Below are positions 31,325-33,475 of a stretch of 33,475 nucleotides of DNA, piece by piece. The translations under genes and the position numbers were made by a program. Source of the stretch: Bacteroidia bacterium (lineage in GTDB: Bacteria; Bacteroidota; Bacteroidia; Bacteroidales; F082); NCBI GenBank assembly GCA_030537295.1, contig JAUNNU010000019.1, forward strand, positions 1 through 33,475, read 5' to 3'. Within the stretch, counting starts at the first letter, position 1; every line of letters begins with the position of its first letter. A model generated the notes under the pieces. It saw only the letters and a program-made list of their open reading frames with translations, was not told where the DNA came from and did no database searches.

Positions 31325-33475
31325 ATGAAATGCAAAAATGACAATGGTCAAGTCCTGAAAAATACGATGGCGATATTGATTTCAATATTGTCGGTGTTTC
31401 AACTTGTTTCATGTTCAAAAAACAAACCCCTCTCCCCTACCCAAAAATCAATTGTTTATCTTAATAATCAATCATTTAACGAAAGACTTTACGATTCAAA
31501 ACTGTCGTTGAAATACGCTGATTCGGCACTTTTTATTCTTTATCAGGATTCGACGAACTTGATTAAAAATGCGTCTGATTTTTATTATAATAATGTTGCA
31601 AGAGCTTTAAATTCAAAGGCTTACGAAAATTTTCTTCTTTCAAATTTTGAAGAAGCAAAGAAAAACATTGAAGACATCAATTCCATTAAAAATTCTTATC
31701 CGAATAAGAAAACCGAGCTGACGATTTCGAAGATTACGGAGGCGAAGATGCTCATGCGGCTTCGTATTTCATGGGATGCCGAGAAACTTTTGAAGTCGGG
31801 AAGCGTCCACAAACATTGCGACGACACGATTTGCAGATGGGCGCAGGGTCAGTTTTACATCACCAAATTGTTTTTGAATTGCTTTTACCGTGACGGAAAA
31901 TATCAGTATTTCGAGTTGAAGAAAACACTTTCAGAAATTGAGAAAAACGATGTTTTTCAACGACTTATGGTTGATGAAACGCAAACTTATTCGCTTTATT
32001 ACGCACTTATGGAATCGTACAGGATTCTGTCGAGAGTATCTGAATTTTATCAGAATGAAGAAGAAAAAAATGTGATTTACCTAAAGAAATCTATTTCGTA
32101 TTTGAAGAAAAGTTTCGAGTTGATGGTTGAAAATGAAAGAGTTAGCAAATACGATCTCGCAAATAACTTTCAGACTTTGGCCGGAACGGTAAATGACTTT
32201 AGAAAAACGGCTGACACAACTTTCATTATTGAAGATTTGAATCGTATAATGTTGATTCTCAATGATAACAAAGAAAAATTCGGCATAGATTACAATATTC
32301 CTGACAATTTTTGTGACATTGATTTTGTGATGAACATGCTTCTTCACGCCGACAGACTTTTCCACGAAATGGAAAATCCTTATCAGATAATTGCTTCAAA
32401 ATCAATGGTTGCCGATTTTTACATTAAGAATGGCTTCAATGAAAAGGCGCGTCCGTTTCTGCTTAACGCCTTGAATTTCATGGATTCCATTGACAAAGCA
32501 GAGCGTCAGGACTTGCCGAGCCGGTATAAATTCAGAAATACGACTTCAAAAATGGCTGAAAGATTGTATAACGGCCTGATAAAAACGCAGGCTTCGCAAA
32601 ACCCGGAAGTGCTTTTGAGATGGTATTCTCTTTATCAGTCGGAGATACACAAGGCTTTCGAAAAAGAAAAATATGACTTTAACTATATGGAAATCAGTAA
32701 TGTAGAGAAAGAAAACGAGAAAAAAATGATTTATCTGATCCTTTCTTTGATTCTTCTTTTCGTGATTTCAGCAATATTGTTTATTTTCTTCAACTACGCT
32801 CATCGCAACAACAAACTGTTGAAAAGACAAAAGGAACTTGACCTTGAACGCATAGCAAATGTTGAGACCTGTCTTTCTATTTTCCGCCATGACATGTCGC
32901 CGTTCATCAATTTTTTACAACGTGAAAATCTGCCTGAAGAAATTCGGCGTGACGCTCTTAACAAATTGATTGTCACGTTGAAGAACACAATGAGATGGAT
33001 AAATCTCTCGACGCCAAACGGACTGCCTTTCAAGAAAACGAATTTTGTGCTGAACGAGGTTTTCGAAGCCGTTACAAAAGGAATAACCGAGCCGAATGAA
33101 AAAGTGAAATTGTTTTTCAGTCCCGCGCCATGCTGCGTTTGCGGTGATAAAATTCTGATAGAGATTCTTCTTAGAAATCTGATTAACAATGCGTTGCAAC
33201 ATACGACAGAAGGCTATGTAAGAATTTATGCCGAAAAATACGAACATAACGAAGATTTTGTGAAGATAACTGTTGAGGACACTGGATGCGGCATTCCGCC
33301 GGAGCAGCTTGATGAACTTTTCCGTTCTGACAAGTTTATCGAATCGGAAAATTCGGCAGTAACGGGTCATCATGGCTTCGGACTGATGCTTTGCGCTTAT
33401 ATCATTAAGAAACACGACGATGAGACCAAACGCGGCTGCAAAATATGGGTTGAGTCGGAAGTCGGAAAGGGTACA
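31325..33475 (+). CDS. Sensor histidine kinase, DUF5112/DUF5113-like, cut by window end
   Basis: An open frame of 717 codons with no stop before the window ends. The N-terminus has a signal-like segment and a lipobox-like LVSC (Cys30); the second ATG (codon 15, 31367) would give the better signal peptide. Residues about 35-460 are a helical, TPR-like sensing region typical of Bacteroides/Prevotella DUF5112/DUF5113 kinases. One transmembrane helix lies at about 468-492, and a dimerisation helix has the phosphoacceptor His522 in FRHDMSPFINFLQ. An HATPase domain follows with the N box LLRNLINNALQHT, G1 EDTGCGIPPEQL and G2 GHHGFGLMLC. The missing part should be only the end of the ATPase domain and perhaps a fused output domain. 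No response regulator is visible before the edge. Confidence 0.88.
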   Translation, partial: MKCKNDNGQVLKNTMAILISILSVFQLVSCSKNKPLSPTQKSIVYLNNQSFNERLYDSKLSLKYADSALFILYQDSTNLIKNASDFYYNNVARALNSKAYENFLLSNFEEAKKNIEDINSIKNSYPNKKTELTISKITEAKMLMRLRISWDAEKLLKSGSVHKHCDDTICRWAQGQFYITKLFLNCFYRDGKYQYFELKKTLSEIEKNDVFQRLMVDETQTYSLYYALMESYRILSRVSEFYQNEEEKNVIYLKKSISYLKKSFELMVENERVSKYDLANNFQTLAGTVNDFRKTADTTFIIEDLNRIMLILNDNKEKFGIDYNIPDNFCDIDFVMNMLLHADRLFHEMENPYQIIASKSMVADFYIKNGFNEKARPFLLNALNFMDSIDKAERQDLPSRYKFRNTTSKMAERLYNGLIKTQASQNPEVLLRWYSLYQSEIHKAFEKEKYDFNYMEISNVEKENEKKMIYLILSLILLFVISAILFIFFNYAHRNNKLLKRQKELDLERIANVETCLSIFRHDMSPFINFLQRENLPEEIRRDALNKLIVTLKNTMRWINLSTPNGLPFKKTNFVLNEVFEAVTKGITEPNEKVKLFFSPAPCCVCGDKILIEILLRNLINNALQHTTEGYVRIYAEKYEHNEDFVKITVEDTGCGIPPEQLDELFRSDKFIESENSAVTGHHGFGLMLCAYIIKKHDDETKRGCKIWVESEVGKGT

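Noticed and set aside
1-33475. CRISPR array, prophage or insertion sequence
   Set aside because: No regularly spaced repeats with unique spacers, no transposase, integrase or phage structural genes were found.

Overview
The window looks like chromosomal DNA of an AT-rich Bacteroidales/Bacteroidota bacterium, probably uncultured. Evidence: several promoters carry the phylum-specific -7 element TAnnTTTG (some with TTG/TTTG about 19-21 nt upstream), four secreted proteins end in a type IX secretion (T9SS) type A sorting domain with YPNPA/RPNPA/FPNPA motifs, one protein has a gliding-motility-type C-terminus, lipoproteins are abundant, and the TPR-membrane-regulator and DUF5112/5113-like kinase architectures are typical of the phylum. 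No rRNA, tRNA, CRISPR or complete insertion sequence was seen.

Layout. 1-690: a 42-bp tandem palindrome array at the edge, a 45-codon secreted-peptide ORF and a possible gene remnant. 694-5227 (minus): a tightly packed five-gene envelope operon (T9SS cargo, TPR-TM-coiled-coil regulator, FGE-like lipoprotein, putative outer-membrane barrel, lipoprotein). 5460-9150 (minus): asd, ribF and a secreted C69 dipeptidase. 9319-12722 (plus): a lamin-tail surface protein and a LysE-family exporter, converging on recJ (12730-14505, minus). 14773-19646 (plus): purH-mreB-mreC-mreD followed by a TlpA-like lipoprotein and a clear terminator. 20026-23087 (minus): a T9SS-exported C10 (streptopain-type) protease and a small lipoprotein, preceded by a structured leader. 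23393-24310 (minus): a three-gene cassette around a DUF3990 ADP-ribosyltransferase-like protein. 24534-29002 (minus): rpiB, lutB and a T9SS-exported PNGase F-like protein. 29003-29383: an AT-rich noncoding segment with repeated DnaA-box-like 9-mers. 29384-33475: mntP divergent from an M28 peptidase, then a sensor histidine kinase cut by the window end.

Most notable signals: (1) the leader of the C10 protease operon, where a consensus promoter is followed by a long hairpin mutually exclusive with a terminator hairpin plus U-tract, a transcription-attenuation design; (2) the DUF3791/DUF3990/small-protein cassette, which resembles a toxin-antitoxin module; (3) a PNGase F-like enzyme keeping the equivalents of Asp60 and Glu206 but with Gln in place of Glu118; (4) the five-gene envelope operon of unknown role; (5) the 42-bp-period palindrome array.

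Several genes serve cell-surface proteolysis and glycan or peptide scavenging (C10, M28 and C69 peptidases, PNGase F-like protein). The purH-mre block and asd/ribF/recJ/rpiB are housekeeping. All functional statements rest on reading the sequence and remembered family knowledge; nothing was searched.
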